Below are positions 19,264-27,921 of a stretch of DNA of 64,000 bases, one piece after another. Source of the stretch: Gammaproteobacteria bacterium (GTDB lineage: Bacteria; Pseudomonadota; Gammaproteobacteria; Steroidobacterales; Woeseiaceae); NCBI GenBank assembly GCA_030429005.1, contig JAUIDP010000006.1:1-64000 (forward strand). Reading direction: 5' to 3'. The notes below the pieces were generated by a model, which did not search any database, was not told the origin of the DNA, and saw only the letters and a list, made by a program, of their open reading frames with translations. Position numbers and translations under genes: made by a program. Every line of letters begins with the position of its first letter. Within the stretch, counting starts at the first letter, position 1.

Positions 19264-20319
19264 TTACAGTACGCCAATCGCGTCGGTGCCGAGGCTGGTT
19301 ATGAAGACCTGCTTGCCGACCCGCACCGCGCCGGTCGTGCGCACGAATGCGCTGTTTGCCTGCTGCAGATTCTGCATGACGTTGCCGCGCACATCGTATG
19401 CCACGACAAAGGCATAACCCGGTTCCGGGGCCCAGAGTTCTGTCGGCAGCCCGGCAAGCAGTCTGCGAATCATCGGCTTGTCACCGAGCTTGTCGAGATC
19501 GCCCGAGCGTACGCTAGCGAAGCCGATCCAGAAAAAACCATCTTCGTCGACAGAAATGTTGTCGGGAATACCCGGCAACTGATCCAGGAAGAGATCGCTC
19601 TCGCCCGCATCACTGCCCTTCAGCCACAGGCGGCGTACACGGTAGGCCGACGTCTCGCTGACCAGCACGAAGCGCTGCAGCGGATCGACCGCCACTCCGT
19701 TCGCAAAATACAGGTTGTCGAGATGCACAGTGACCTCGCGCGTATGCGGATCGAAACTCAGCAACCGACCGGTCGCGCGCCCTTCGAGAAAAATATTGAC
19801 GACCTCATCATGCCCGAAGCGCGAGCTGGCATCGGTGAACCAGATGGTACCGTCCGGTGCGATGTCGAGACCATCGAGGAACGTAAATTTCTCGCCATCC
19901 ACGCTGTCTGCCAGCACTTCGACTGCCCCGCTCTGTGCAATCGACAACAGGCCTCTTTCGGCATCCGCAACGATCAGGTGGTTGTTTTCATCAACGTGCA
20001 TGCCGAGCGGGTAGCCACCGGTGTTGGCAAACTCGGCGTGCTCGCCCGACTCCCTGAAGCGCACGATGCGGCCATCGCGATACCCGGTGTAGAACCAGCC
20101 GTCGACCCCGACTGCGATATCTTCCGGACCGACACCAACGCCCTCGAGCAGCAGTTCCGCGGATTTCATTGCATCGTTGGGCGCCAGCGTGCCGGTCAGG
20201 CCGGTGCCAGGCGCATGCCGGGTCGTCACCGGGTCGATATCGGAGCGCAACAGCATGGCAGCGAGCAGCAATACGACCAGCAGCAAAACGCTGCCAACGA
20301 TCCAGGCAAGGGTCTTCAC
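19264..20319 (-). CDS. SMP-30/gluconolactonase- or strictosidine synthase-like beta-propeller, membrane-anchored
   Basis: A 351-residue protein starting at GTG with AGGAG at 7 bases. The ORF-track extension upstream lacks a ribosome site. Residues 5-27 form one hydrophobic helix that anchors the rest outside the membrane. The six-bladed propeller is visible in repeats such as GPEDIAVGVDGWFYTG, LIVADAERGLLSI, GLDIAPDGTIWFTDAS and YFANGVAVDPLQRFVLVSE, the last like strictosidine synthase family proteins. It is probably a calcium-dependent lactonase or arylesterase; the substrate is unknown. It converges with the MDR gene, with only 11 bases between. Confidence 0.8.
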   Translation of the reverse strand: MKTLAWIVGSVLLLVVLLLAAMLLRSDIDPVTTRHAPGTGLTGTLAPNDAMKSAELLLEGVGVGPEDIAVGVDGWFYTGYRDGRIVRFRESGEHAEFANTGGYPLGMHVDENNHLIVADAERGLLSIAQSGAVEVLADSVDGEKFTFLDGLDIAPDGTIWFTDASSRFGHDEVVNIFLEGRATGRLLSFDPHTREVTVHLDNLYFANGVAVDPLQRFVLVSETSAYRVRRLWLKGSDAGESDLFLDQLPGIPDNISVDEDGFFWIGFASVRSGDLDKLGDKPMIRRLLAGLPTELWAPEPGYAFVVAYDVRGNVMQNLQQANSAFVRTTGAVRVGKQVFITSLGTDAIGVL

Positions 20320-20406
20320 GGATTGTTCTCCTCGGGGAATTCGCTTACTTGCGGAGGTGCTTACGTTATAGTCGCGGGATGGGTGACGCAACACGCGGGT
20401 TTCGCA

Positions 20407-21405
20407 ATGGCTGCAAAGTACACGCATCTTGATCCTTTCCTGGGCGCCGGCGACGCCGACAACATGTTATGTATCGCCGAGCGCTTCGGTTCCTTCGGCA
20501 CCTACGCCGATGAAGCGACCAGCGAGGGGCTGGGCGAGGAACTGCCGCAGCGTTTCGATGCAGCGCTGAACTACATCGAAAGCGGTATCGACGGACGGGG
20601 CAACGCCGAAAGCCGCGACACGGCGATCAAGCGTACAAACTACTTTCGCGAAACTTACGTCTACGGCGACGAAATCAAGGCGCCCGGCATCGAACCGTTC
20701 ATGCAACACCCGGAAATCGTCGACGCGGCCCGCAAGATCGCTGATCGCGCCATTGTCGTGCCGTCCATCATCTACGCAAACCTGCTGGTACCGGGCCAGG
20801 AACTCGCTGTGCACACCGATGTGCCCGAGTTCCGCGGTGCCAATCGTATGCTGCTGCCACAGTGGTTGATGGTAGTGATGCTGCATTCCGGACTGTTCGA
20901 CGAATGGCGCATCCCGATCGTGACCTGCGTATCCTGGTTCGGCGCTGCCCGGGGCGGCGCGTTCACGTTCTACCCCGACGGTGTGGACGGCGACCGGGAC
21001 TCGATCCCGGCAGTGCACAACTCGGCGATACTGATCGATACGGACAGCGTATTCCATGGCGTCGAACGGGTGACGCGTTCGGCTCCTGAAATGCCGGAAA
21101 TCACGCAGGCAACCCGCCTGCACTTCTTGGGCAACGACCGCTGGCAACTGCGCAACGGCGACGAGGAACTGGAAAACCTGGAATGGGAGGACCTGCGCTA
21201 CTCAATTTCCTGGAAAGCGTATTGCTTCCGTGACGAAGCGGAAAAGCGCCTGTGGGAAGACGGCAGCGACAACCTCAGCCTGGATTTTATTCTCGACAAG
21301 CTGGAAACCGAGCTGCGCAATCGCGGAATCCTCGATGGCCCGAAGCCGGACCCGACCAGCTACGCCATGATGCTGGTCAAGAGCTTCGTGCGTTTCCCGC
21401 ACTGA
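20407..21405 (+). CDS. conserved protein, possibly 2-oxoglutarate/Fe(II) oxygenase-like
   Basis: A 332-residue cytoplasmic protein. The ORF track shows a much longer reading, but everything before the ATG at 20407 is antisense to the SMP-30-like gene, and a TATAGT box lies 35 bases upstream. Residues 125-230 contain HTD (ELAVHTDVPEF) and a later His-Gly-x-x-Arg (FHGVERV), arranged like the HxD...H metal triad of cupin-type oxygenases. No close family name comes to mind. The 3' end overlaps the convergent SDR gene by 29 bases. Function remains a hypothesis. Confidence 0.6.
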   Translation: MAAKYTHLDPFLGAGDADNMLCIAERFGSFGTYADEATSEGLGEELPQRFDAALNYIESGIDGRGNAESRDTAIKRTNYFRETYVYGDEIKAPGIEPFMQHPEIVDAARKIADRAIVVPSIIYANLLVPGQELAVHTDVPEFRGANRMLLPQWLMVVMLHSGLFDEWRIPIVTCVSWFGAARGGAFTFYPDGVDGDRDSIPAVHNSAILIDTDSVFHGVERVTRSAPEMPEITQATRLHFLGNDRWQLRNGDEELENLEWEDLRYSISWKAYCFRDEAEKRLWEDGSDNLSLDFILDKLETELRNRGILDGPKPDPTSYAMMLVKSFVRFPH

Positions 21406-22210
21406 GCGAACGGCGCAGTTTGCGCATGCCGCCGATCCAGCGGTCATAGTTCGCCGCTTTGTTTTGCAGGTAACCAAGAACTTCGGGATGCGGCGTGATC
21501 ATGAAGCGCCCTTCTTCCACGCCGGCCACGATGGCATCAGCAACGTCGTCGGCCGTCAGGATGCCGTCGAGGTCGGCGCCGCCGAATACGTTCTCGTCGG
21601 CACCCGGGCCCGTCGCCAGGTCCAGCATGTTGGTTGCCACAGCCTGCGGGCAGACGACCGCCACGCGAATACCTTCGTCACCGTGACGGATGGCAACGGC
21701 TTCGGCAAAACCCAGCGCTGCATGCTTGGTGGCTGAGTAGGCGGCATCGCCTATCGACGACAGGAAGCCGGCAGCCGAAACGGTGTTGACCAGGTAACCA
21801 CCGCCCCTCGCAACCATGCGCGGCAACAGCGCACGCGCCGCAAAAACATGTGCCATGACGTTGACGCGCCAGGACACCTCCCAGCGGTCATCAACCTCCG
21901 CCAGCACGCCGTCGGCGGAGGCCGACCCGGACTTGCCGTCCCCGAAAACAACGCCGGCATTCGAAGCAAACAGGTCGATCGGGCCGAGGTCGTTCTCCAC
22001 CCGTTCGACGAGACCCGCTACCGAGTCTTCGTCGCCCACATCGGCCTGCAATGCCAGGCCGCCGATCTCGCTCGCCACGGCCGTCGCGCCGGCAACATCC
22101 AGGTCGACGACGGCCACGCGGACACCATCGCGCGCCAGGCGCCGGCATAACCCAGCACCGATGCCATTACCACCGCCGGTTACAACAGCAATCGAAACGC
22201 CATCGATCAT
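21377..22210 (-). CDS. SDR-family oxidoreductase
   Basis: A 277-residue short-chain dehydrogenase with cofactor motif TGGGNGIG (residues 10-17), an aspartate-led NADV/ADVGDED stretch, SNAGV in the NNAG position, and the catalytic YSATK near residue 158. Substrate-side residues do not point to a particular compound. It is the last gene of a minus-strand run (mmuM, puuB-like, MDR, def, SDR), 6 bases after def, and runs 29 bases into the convergent gene. Confidence 0.85.
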   Translation of the reverse strand: MIDGVSIAVVTGGGNGIGAGLCRRLARDGVRVAVVDLDVAGATAVASEIGGLALQADVGDEDSVAGLVERVENDLGPIDLFASNAGVVFGDGKSGSASADGVLAEVDDRWEVSWRVNVMAHVFAARALLPRMVARGGGYLVNTVSAAGFLSSIGDAAYSATKHAALGFAEAVAIRHGDEGIRVAVVCPQAVATNMLDLATGPGADENVFGGADLDGILTADDVADAIVAGVEEGRFMITPHPEVLGYLQNKAANYDRWIGGMRKLRRSLSAGNARSS

Positions 22211-22216
22211 ATCGTT

Positions 22217-22738
22217 TTACCTCTCCGCCGCTGCGAGTTCTTCGACAAACCCGAACATTTTCGGATCAACTAGCCGGTCGGTATACAGGATGCCGTCGAG
22301 GTGGTCGTACTCGTGCTGGAACACCGTCGCATGAAAGCCGTCCGCATCGCGCTCCACCGGGTTACCGAAAGCATCGAAGCCCCGGTAGCGAATCCTGCCA
22401 GGCCGCTCGACATAGCCGCGCATTCCCGGCACCGAGAGGCACCCTTCCCAGAAACCTTCGGCCTCTTCGCCGAGTACTGTGAACTCGGGATTGACCAACA
22501 CCGTGGTCGGCACGGTGTCGACGTCCGGATAGCGCGAATTGTGCTCGACGCCGAAAATCATCACGCGCCGCGGTACACCGATCTGCGGTGCTGCCAGCCC
22601 GGCACCGTCGGCAGCTTCCATCGTTTCGAACATGTCTTCGACGAGTTCGTGCAATTCAGGCGTGTCGAATACCTCGACCGGTTGCGAGATTTCACGCAGG
22701 CGCGGGTCGCCGATGCGCAGTATCGGGCGAATCGCCAT
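22217..22738 (-). CDS. def: peptide deformylase
   Basis: A 173-residue enzyme that removes the N-terminal formyl group from nascent proteins. All three hallmark motifs are present: GLAAPQIGV, EGCLSVPG and QHEYDHLDG, which supplies two histidine metal ligands and the catalytic Glu. The stop of the MDR gene overlaps its start by one base. It is not next to fmt or rsmB as the main housekeeping copy usually is, so this may be a second deformylase. Confidence 0.95.
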   Translation of the reverse strand: MAIRPILRIGDPRLREISQPVEVFDTPELHELVEDMFETMEAADGAGLAAPQIGVPRRVMIFGVEHNSRYPDVDTVPTTVLVNPEFTVLGEEAEGFWEGCLSVPGMRGYVERPGRIRYRGFDAFGNPVERDADGFHATVFQHEYDHLDGILYTDRLVDPKMFGFVEELAAAER

Positions 22739-23739
22739 CAGGCCAGCTGTACGATCTGCTTGCCGGTATTACCGCCCTTGAGCAGGTCGATCAACGCCTG
22801 CGGTGCGTTTTCGACGCCCTCGGCGATCGTTTCGCGATATTTGAGCTTGCCTTCGGCAACCCACCGGGCCGCCTTGCGAACGTATTCCTCGCAGGTCTCC
22901 GGATGATCGGTCACGATGAATCCGCGCATCGTAATCCGGCGACCAACCATCAGCATCATGCCGCGTGGTCCCGGCGGCGGTTCTGCCGCGTTGTAATCGG
23001 CAATCATGCCGCACAGGGCGATGCGACCGAAGTCGCGCATGCACCACAGCACTGCTTCCATCTGTTCGCCACCCACGTTCTCGAACAAGACGTCCACACC
23101 TTTCGGACACGCCTCTTTCACGCTCTGCAGCAAGGACTCGCTGGTCTTGTAGTTGAAGGCCGCGTCATAACCAAATTCCCCGGTTAGCAGGGCGACCTTC
23201 TCGTCTGACCCGGCCGAACCTGCAACCCGGCAGCCGAGTATCTTGCCTAGCTGGCCGACGACACTACCAACCGCCCCGGATGCCGCAGAGACAAACAACT
23301 GCTCGCCTTTCTTCGCCGCAGCAATTTTCGTCAGGCCAACATAGGCGGTCATGCCCGGCATGCCGAGTATGCCGAGATGCCACGACAGCGGCGCTTCGGA
23401 CCCGGGGATCTTGCGCAGCAACCTGCCATCGGCAATCGAGTAGTTTTCCCAGCCCAGCATCCCGGTGACATGGTCGCCTTCGCTGAGGCCGTCGAACCGG
23501 CTCGATACGACTTCCCCGACAACGCCGGCTTGCAACACCTCGCCCACCTGGAACGGCGGTATGTAGGACTTCACATCGTTCATGCGCCCGCGCATGTACG
23601 GGTCGACGGACATGTACAGGTTCCTGACCAGCACTTCGCCGCTGCCGGGCTCGCCGACGTCAGTCTCCCGCAGGGAGAAGTTTTCCTGTGTCACCCAGCC
23701 GGATGGGCGACTCGCCAGACACACCTGTTTGTTTTTCAT
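22738..23739 (-). CDS. NADP-dependent MDR oxidoreductase (prostaglandin reductase / CurA-like)
   Basis: A 333-residue reductase of the leukotriene B4 dehydrogenase branch. It begins with the family's typical KQVCLASRPSGWVTQENF. It has YMSVDPYMRGRM near residue 45, the nucleotide-binding VSAASGAVGSVVGQLGKI near residue 150 and YNAAEPPPGPRGMML late in the protein. Relatives such as CurA/YncB reduce the double bond of alpha,beta-unsaturated ketones with NADPH. It lies between a PuuB-like oxidase and def on the same strand. Confidence 0.9.
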   Translation of the reverse strand: MKNKQVCLASRPSGWVTQENFSLRETDVGEPGSGEVLVRNLYMSVDPYMRGRMNDVKSYIPPFQVGEVLQAGVVGEVVSSRFDGLSEGDHVTGMLGWENYSIADGRLLRKIPGSEAPLSWHLGILGMPGMTAYVGLTKIAAAKKGEQLFVSAASGAVGSVVGQLGKILGCRVAGSAGSDEKVALLTGEFGYDAAFNYKTSESLLQSVKEACPKGVDVLFENVGGEQMEAVLWCMRDFGRIALCGMIADYNAAEPPPGPRGMMLMVGRRITMRGFIVTDHPETCEEYVRKAARWVAEGKLKYRETIAEGVENAPQALIDLLKGGNTGKQIVQLA

Positions 23740-23761
23740 TGCTGCGTTTTCCTGAAGATGC

Positions 23762-25039
23762 CTACAACCTGTCTTTCAGGGAATAGTACAGCATGCCCAG
23801 CACCATGCCGGGAAACCGCAACAGCGTCCCGCCGGGGAACGTGTGGGTCGGCAGGCTTGCAAAGGCATCGAAGCGACCGGCTGTGCCGCCGATTGCTTCG
23901 GCAACGACCTTGCCGGCGAAGTTGGCGATCGAGATGCCGTGCCCGGAATAGCCCTGCGCGAACCACAGGTTCGGCGCCAGCCGGCCAACGTGCGGCAGCC
24001 GGTTGACGGTAACAGACAGCGTGCCGCCCCAGGCATAGTCGATGCCAAGATCCGCCAGCTGCGGAAACACCTTGAGCATTTTCGGCCGGACGAAGTTCGC
24101 GATGTCGGCCGGAAAACGGGCGCGGTAGTTTTCGCCACCGCCGAAGATCAGGCGCCGGTCGGCACTCATGCGGTAGAAATTGACGACGAACCGGGTGTCG
24201 TGAATCCCGTAGCGGCCGGGAATCAACGCTTCGGCCCGCGCGTCGTCCATTGTTTCGGTCGTCAGCAGGAAGTTGTTGATCGGCATGATCTTGCCCGCAA
24301 CGCGGGGCTCCAGCTTGCCGAGGTAGCCGTTGCAGCCGAGCACGATGAAACGGGCTGTCACCGATCCGGTCGCCGTTCGGATCGTGGCCGGGTCGCTCCG
24401 CGTGTAATCCAGAACCCGGGACTGCTCGAAGATGCGCACACCGGCCGCGGCGGCGGCGCGAGCCAGGCCCAGCGCATAGTTCAGCGGATGAATCGTCATC
24501 GCCTGCTCGTCCTGCAGCCCTTCGAGGTAATCGTCAGTGGCGACCAGCGCCCGGGTCTGTTCGCGATTCAGTGCGCTTGTATATGGGTAGTCGTAGCGCT
24601 CGGCCAGTGCCGCGCTGATTTCCTGCGCCATGCCGAGATAGCGTTTCTTATGCACTCCCTCGAGCTGGCCGTATTGCAGGTCGCAGTCGATCGCATGCTC
24701 TTGCACGCGGTCACGAATCTCCTGCTTGGCATCCTCGGCGAATTGCCAGAACTGCCTTGACCGCTGCAGACCGAACTGCGCCTCCATCTCGAGTACATCC
24801 TTGCGCTGGCCGCTGCCGATCAGGCCGCCGTTGCGGCCGGATGCGCCAAAGCCGATACGCTCGGCCTCGAGCAACACGACATCGAGCCCCTGCTCTGCCA
24901 GGTTGAGCGCCGCCGACAAGCCAGTGAAGCCACCGCCGATGACGCAAACATCGGCACGCAGCGACTCCTGCAACGACGGATGCTCGTGCATCCCGACAGC
25001 CGTGGCTGCGTAATAACTGTCGGGATACGCGCTGGTCAT
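23762..25039 (-). CDS. FAD-dependent amine oxidase, gamma-glutamylputrescine oxidase-like (PuuB/DadA family)
   Basis: A 425-residue DAO-fold flavoenzyme starting at the ATG that overlaps the mmuM stop (ATGA); the ORF-track start 44 codons earlier is inside mmuM. It follows E. coli PuuB from end to end: SYYAATA at the N-terminus, the dinucleotide motif VIGGGFTGLSAALNLAE, RIGFGASGRNGG, YRMSADRRLIFGGG, QGYSGHGIS and a C-terminal YYSLKDRL. It probably oxidises a gamma-glutamyl- or N-alkyl amine with release of hydrogen peroxide. Other puu genes are not beside it, so the exact substrate is uncertain. Confidence 0.85.
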   Translation of the reverse strand: MTSAYPDSYYAATAVGMHEHPSLQESLRADVCVIGGGFTGLSAALNLAEQGLDVVLLEAERIGFGASGRNGGLIGSGQRKDVLEMEAQFGLQRSRQFWQFAEDAKQEIRDRVQEHAIDCDLQYGQLEGVHKKRYLGMAQEISAALAERYDYPYTSALNREQTRALVATDDYLEGLQDEQAMTIHPLNYALGLARAAAAAGVRIFEQSRVLDYTRSDPATIRTATGSVTARFIVLGCNGYLGKLEPRVAGKIMPINNFLLTTETMDDARAEALIPGRYGIHDTRFVVNFYRMSADRRLIFGGGENYRARFPADIANFVRPKMLKVFPQLADLGIDYAWGGTLSVTVNRLPHVGRLAPNLWFAQGYSGHGISIANFAGKVVAEAIGGTAGRFDAFASLPTHTFPGGTLLRFPGMVLGMLYYSLKDRL

Positions 25040-25926
25040 GCACGCATCTTCTGCAGGGTGCGGATGTGCTCCGGGCCGGTCCGGCAGCAGCCACCGACGA
25101 CGGCAGCACCGGCGGCAACCCATTTGCCTGCAGCCTGCAGCCAGTCGTCCGTCGTCGTGGTGCCGGACCATGTCTTGCTCGTCGCATCGAAGGCCTCGCC
25201 CGAGTTCGGGTAGACAATGACCGGCATGCCCGGCAGGGTTTTACGGATTCTCTCCACAAGTGCGGCGACGTGTTGCGGGCCCGTGCAGTTCACGCCGACG
25301 GCGCAGACGCGTGGATGGTCGGCAAACAGTCTCACCGCGTCCTCGATTGCGGTGCCGTCGCTGAGTTGTTCGTCGTTGCGGCAGCAGAAACTGACCCAGG
25401 CAGGAGTGCTCGCCGTTGCCAGAAGTTCACACAGTGCCCGGCCTTCGTCGTAGGACGGTACCGTCTCACAAGCCAGGATATCGGCGTCGCTGGCGTCGAG
25501 CTGCTGCAGGCGCTGGCGATGAAACGCCATCAACTCGTCCTTGTTCATGTCATATTGCCCGGTATATTCGGAGCCGTCGCAGCGGGTCGCCCCGTACGGT
25601 CCGATACTGGCTGCAACCAGCGGTGCCGGACGCTGCGGATTCGCGGCGACGAACTCATCCCTGGCCAGCAGCGCGAGCTCCGTCGCTTTCGCCACCAGTT
25701 CCGGGTCGGTCGCCTGGTAGCTGGCGCTGATAATGACTTCAGCGCCAGCGTCGAGATAGGCACGATGTGCGTCAATCACCTCTTGTGGATTGTCGAGCAC
25801 GATCGACGCCGACCAGAGCGGATCGTTCAGGTCGCAGCCCTGCGCTTCGAGCTGGGTGGCGAAGCCGCCGTCGATGATGACGGGATTCTCCCCCGCGAGT
25901 AAGGCCATGAATTTGCTATTCTTCAA
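25036..25926 (-). CDS. mmuM: homocysteine S-methyltransferase
   Basis: An enzyme of about 296 residues that methylates homocysteine to methionine, in MmuM from S-methylmethionine. The barrel starts with NPVIIDGGFATQLE and carries ASYQAT. The zinc ligands appear as Cys in GVNCTGP and the Cys pair in GGCCRTGPEHI. Start choice is unsettled: AAGGAG suits a TTG at 25926 (9-base spacing), while an ATG at 25908 would also fit family length. It overlaps the PuuB-like gene and diverges from the amidohydrolase gene with under 50 bases between. Confidence 0.9.
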   Translation of the reverse strand: MKNSKFMALLAGENPVIIDGGFATQLEAQGCDLNDPLWSASIVLDNPQEVIDAHRAYLDAGAEVIISASYQATDPELVAKATELALLARDEFVAANPQRPAPLVAASIGPYGATRCDGSEYTGQYDMNKDELMAFHRQRLQQLDASDADILACETVPSYDEGRALCELLATASTPAWVSFCCRNDEQLSDGTAIEDAVRLFADHPRVCAVGVNCTGPQHVAALVERIRKTLPGMPVIVYPNSGEAFDATSKTWSGTTTTDDWLQAAGKWVAAGAAVVGGCCRTGPEHIRTLQKMRA

Positions 25927-25971
25927 ACAGTGCAACTCCTTGCAGCAGACAACAACGACAGGAATGTAATC

Positions 25972-27312
25972 ATGCCAGCAGCACGCAGCACCCGCCCCTA
26001 TCGCCGAGGTATCAGTATAGCGGCGATGGTCTTGTTCATCGCTACCCTGGCCGCCTGCTCATCGCCGGAACCCGCCGACGATTCGCTGTTTGTCCGCTGC
26101 GGGTTGCTGATTGACGGACTGGCCGACACACCGCTTGCCAACCGGATGGTGGTCATCAGGGAAGAACGTATCGTCGCCGTCGTGGACGGCGACGCCGAGG
26201 TACGCCCTGGCGCAGAGCTGCTCGATCTTGGCGACAGGACCTGCCTGCCGGGCCTGATCAACACGCACGCGCACCTCGACGGCACGCCTGAGGACTACGA
26301 GGACTTTTCCGTCTATTACCGGCGTACGACCGAAGAAACCAATGCATTGACGAGGGCACTGGCCGAAGAGACGATCAACGCCGGTTTCACGATGGTCTGG
26401 AACCTCGGCGCCTACTTTCCGGAAGCCATCTATCTCGTGCGCGATGAAATCGAGGCTGGCAAATCGATCGGACCTCGCATCCTGACAGCCGGTCCGTACC
26501 TGACGATTCCCGGCGGTGGCGGCGACATGGTGATGCCGGGCCACGACGAAAGCGAGATTCCGGCGGGCTCGCGGCTGGGCGTTGCCCGCGGGCCCGAGCA
26601 GTTTGCCGAGAAGACTCGGCTCGCAATCGAGCGTGGCGCAGACCTGATCAAGGTCATCGCGTCCGGCGCCGTGTTCGCGTTCGGCGGCGTCCCGGGCGCG
26701 CCGGAGATGACCGAAGAAGAAATTGCCGCCGTCGTCGAAGTCGCGCATGCCGCCGGCCTGCAGGTCACCGCGCACGTCCACAGCGCGCAGTCGGGCAAGG
26801 ATGCGGCGCGTGCCGGTGTCGACACTTTCGAGCACGCGTCACTGCTTGACGACGAGGCGATTGCAATGGTTGCCGAAGCCGGCATTGCGTTGTCGATGGA
26901 CATCTACAACGGCAGCTACACCGAGGAAGTCGGGCGCGAACAGGGCTATCCCGAGGAATTTATGCAGAAAAACGAGGAAACCACCGAAGCCCAGCGTGTG
27001 GTCTTCGAGAAAGCGTATGCCGCAGGCATTACGCTGCTGTACGGCACCGACAGCGGCGTGCATCCGCACCGGACCAGCGGCTGGCAGTTCGCCATCATGG
27101 TCGAGCGCGGCATGGCGCCAATGGACGCGATAAAGAGTGCAACCTCGGTGCCCGCCGATCACATGGACCTTGCGGCCGACGTCGGCGCCATCGAGGTCGG
27201 GCGTTTCGGTGATCTCGTCGCCGTGAGCGGCAACCCGCTCGAAGACATGACGATCATGCGCGACGTCGACGTGGTCATCAAAGGCGGCACCGTCGTCAAG
27301 GATGCCCGCTAG
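25972..27312 (+). CDS. amidohydrolase-family lipoprotein (imidazolonepropionase/Xaa-Pro dipeptidase-like)
   Basis: A 446-residue metal-dependent hydrolase with a lipobox (ATLAAC, Cys about 29), so exported and lipid-anchored. The metal site begins with the HxH of LPGLINTHAHLDG. Later come the Lys of DLIKVIASGA, the His of VTAHVHSAQ, the His of FEHASLLDD and the Asp of LYGTDSGVHPH. The domain order matches the dipeptidase/prolidase-like branch of the superfamily. AGGAA precedes the ATG. The substrate is unknown. Confidence 0.87.
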   Translation: MPAARSTRPYRRGISIAAMVLFIATLAACSSPEPADDSLFVRCGLLIDGLADTPLANRMVVIREERIVAVVDGDAEVRPGAELLDLGDRTCLPGLINTHAHLDGTPEDYEDFSVYYRRTTEETNALTRALAEETINAGFTMVWNLGAYFPEAIYLVRDEIEAGKSIGPRILTAGPYLTIPGGGGDMVMPGHDESEIPAGSRLGVARGPEQFAEKTRLAIERGADLIKVIASGAVFAFGGVPGAPEMTEEEIAAVVEVAHAAGLQVTAHVHSAQSGKDAARAGVDTFEHASLLDDEAIAMVAEAGIALSMDIYNGSYTEEVGREQGYPEEFMQKNEETTEAQRVVFEKAYAAGITLLYGTDSGVHPHRTSGWQFAIMVERGMAPMDAIKSATSVPADHMDLAADVGAIEVGRFGDLVAVSGNPLEDMTIMRDVDVVIKGGTVVKDAR

Positions 27313-27868
27313 CGTGACGGCCATTACGGCCAGCGACATACTGCAGTTCTGGTTTGACGAGGTCGATCCGGCATCGTGGTTCCGTCAGAGCGACGAGTTC
27401 GATGCGGCATTGCGCGAACGCTTCGGCGACCTGCCGGAAAAAGCGCGCCGCGGAGAGTTTGATCACTGGTGTGACAGCGCAAGTGGCTATCTTGGCCTGA
27501 TCATCGTACTCGACCAGTTTTCGCGCAACATTCATCGCGGCACGGCCGCTGCGTTTGCGGCGGACGACAAGGCGCTGGCACTCGCACTCGAACTGCTCGA
27601 CAAGCAACTCGACCAGGACCTGACACTGGAACAGCGCTCGTTCGCCTACCTGCCGTTCCGGCATGCCGAAGACCTGCCGATGCAGATGCTCGGACTGCAA
27701 AAAACGCGGGAGATCAATGCCGCGGGTTACGGTACCGACAAGTATGCGATCAGCCACCTGTCGATTATCGAACGCTTCGGCCGCTTTCCTCACCGCAATG
27801 CCATCCTCGGCCGCGAGAATACCAGCGATGAGGAAACCTACCTGGCCGGCAACGCGCTGGGGTTTTGA
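27302..27868 (+). CDS. DUF924 family protein
   Basis: A 188-residue soluble helical protein that starts inside the last codons of the amidohydrolase gene, so it is probably coupled to it. The family signature is plain: ILQFWFDEVDPASWFRQSDEFD at the N-terminus, GLIIVLDQFSRNIHRGT near residue 65, and HLSIIERFGRFPHRNAILGR towards the end. DUF924 proteins have a TPR-like fold and no established function. Confidence 0.92.
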   Translation: MPASVTAITASDILQFWFDEVDPASWFRQSDEFDAALRERFGDLPEKARRGEFDHWCDSASGYLGLIIVLDQFSRNIHRGTAAAFAADDKALALALELLDKQLDQDLTLEQRSFAYLPFRHAEDLPMQMLGLQKTREINAAGYGTDKYAISHLSIIERFGRFPHRNAILGRENTSDEETYLAGNALGF

Positions 27869-27877
27869 ATCGGCGGA

Positions 27878-27893
27878 CAGGCCCGAAGGCCTG
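27878..27893. terminator. hairpin between convergent genes (possible bidirectional terminator)
   Basis: The perfect arms CAGGCC and GGCCTG around a CGAA loop lie in the 53-base gap between the convergent DUF924 and TonB-receptor genes. There is no long T run on either side, so intrinsic termination is only possible, not shown. Confidence 0.45.
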
Positions 27894-27921
27894 CCCGCGT
27901 CATCCACCTGGGGAGTTGCTA

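Noticed and set aside
19060-20406. Upstream extension of the 20407 gene in the ORF track
   Set aside because: This part overlaps the SMP-30-like gene in antisense; the composition changes at the ATG at 20407, where a coherent protein begins.
23762-25926. A complete polyamine (puu) pathway
   Set aside because: Only the PuuB-like oxidase is present; no gamma-glutamylputrescine synthetase, dehydrogenase or hydrolase flanks it, and its neighbour is a homocysteine methyltransferase.
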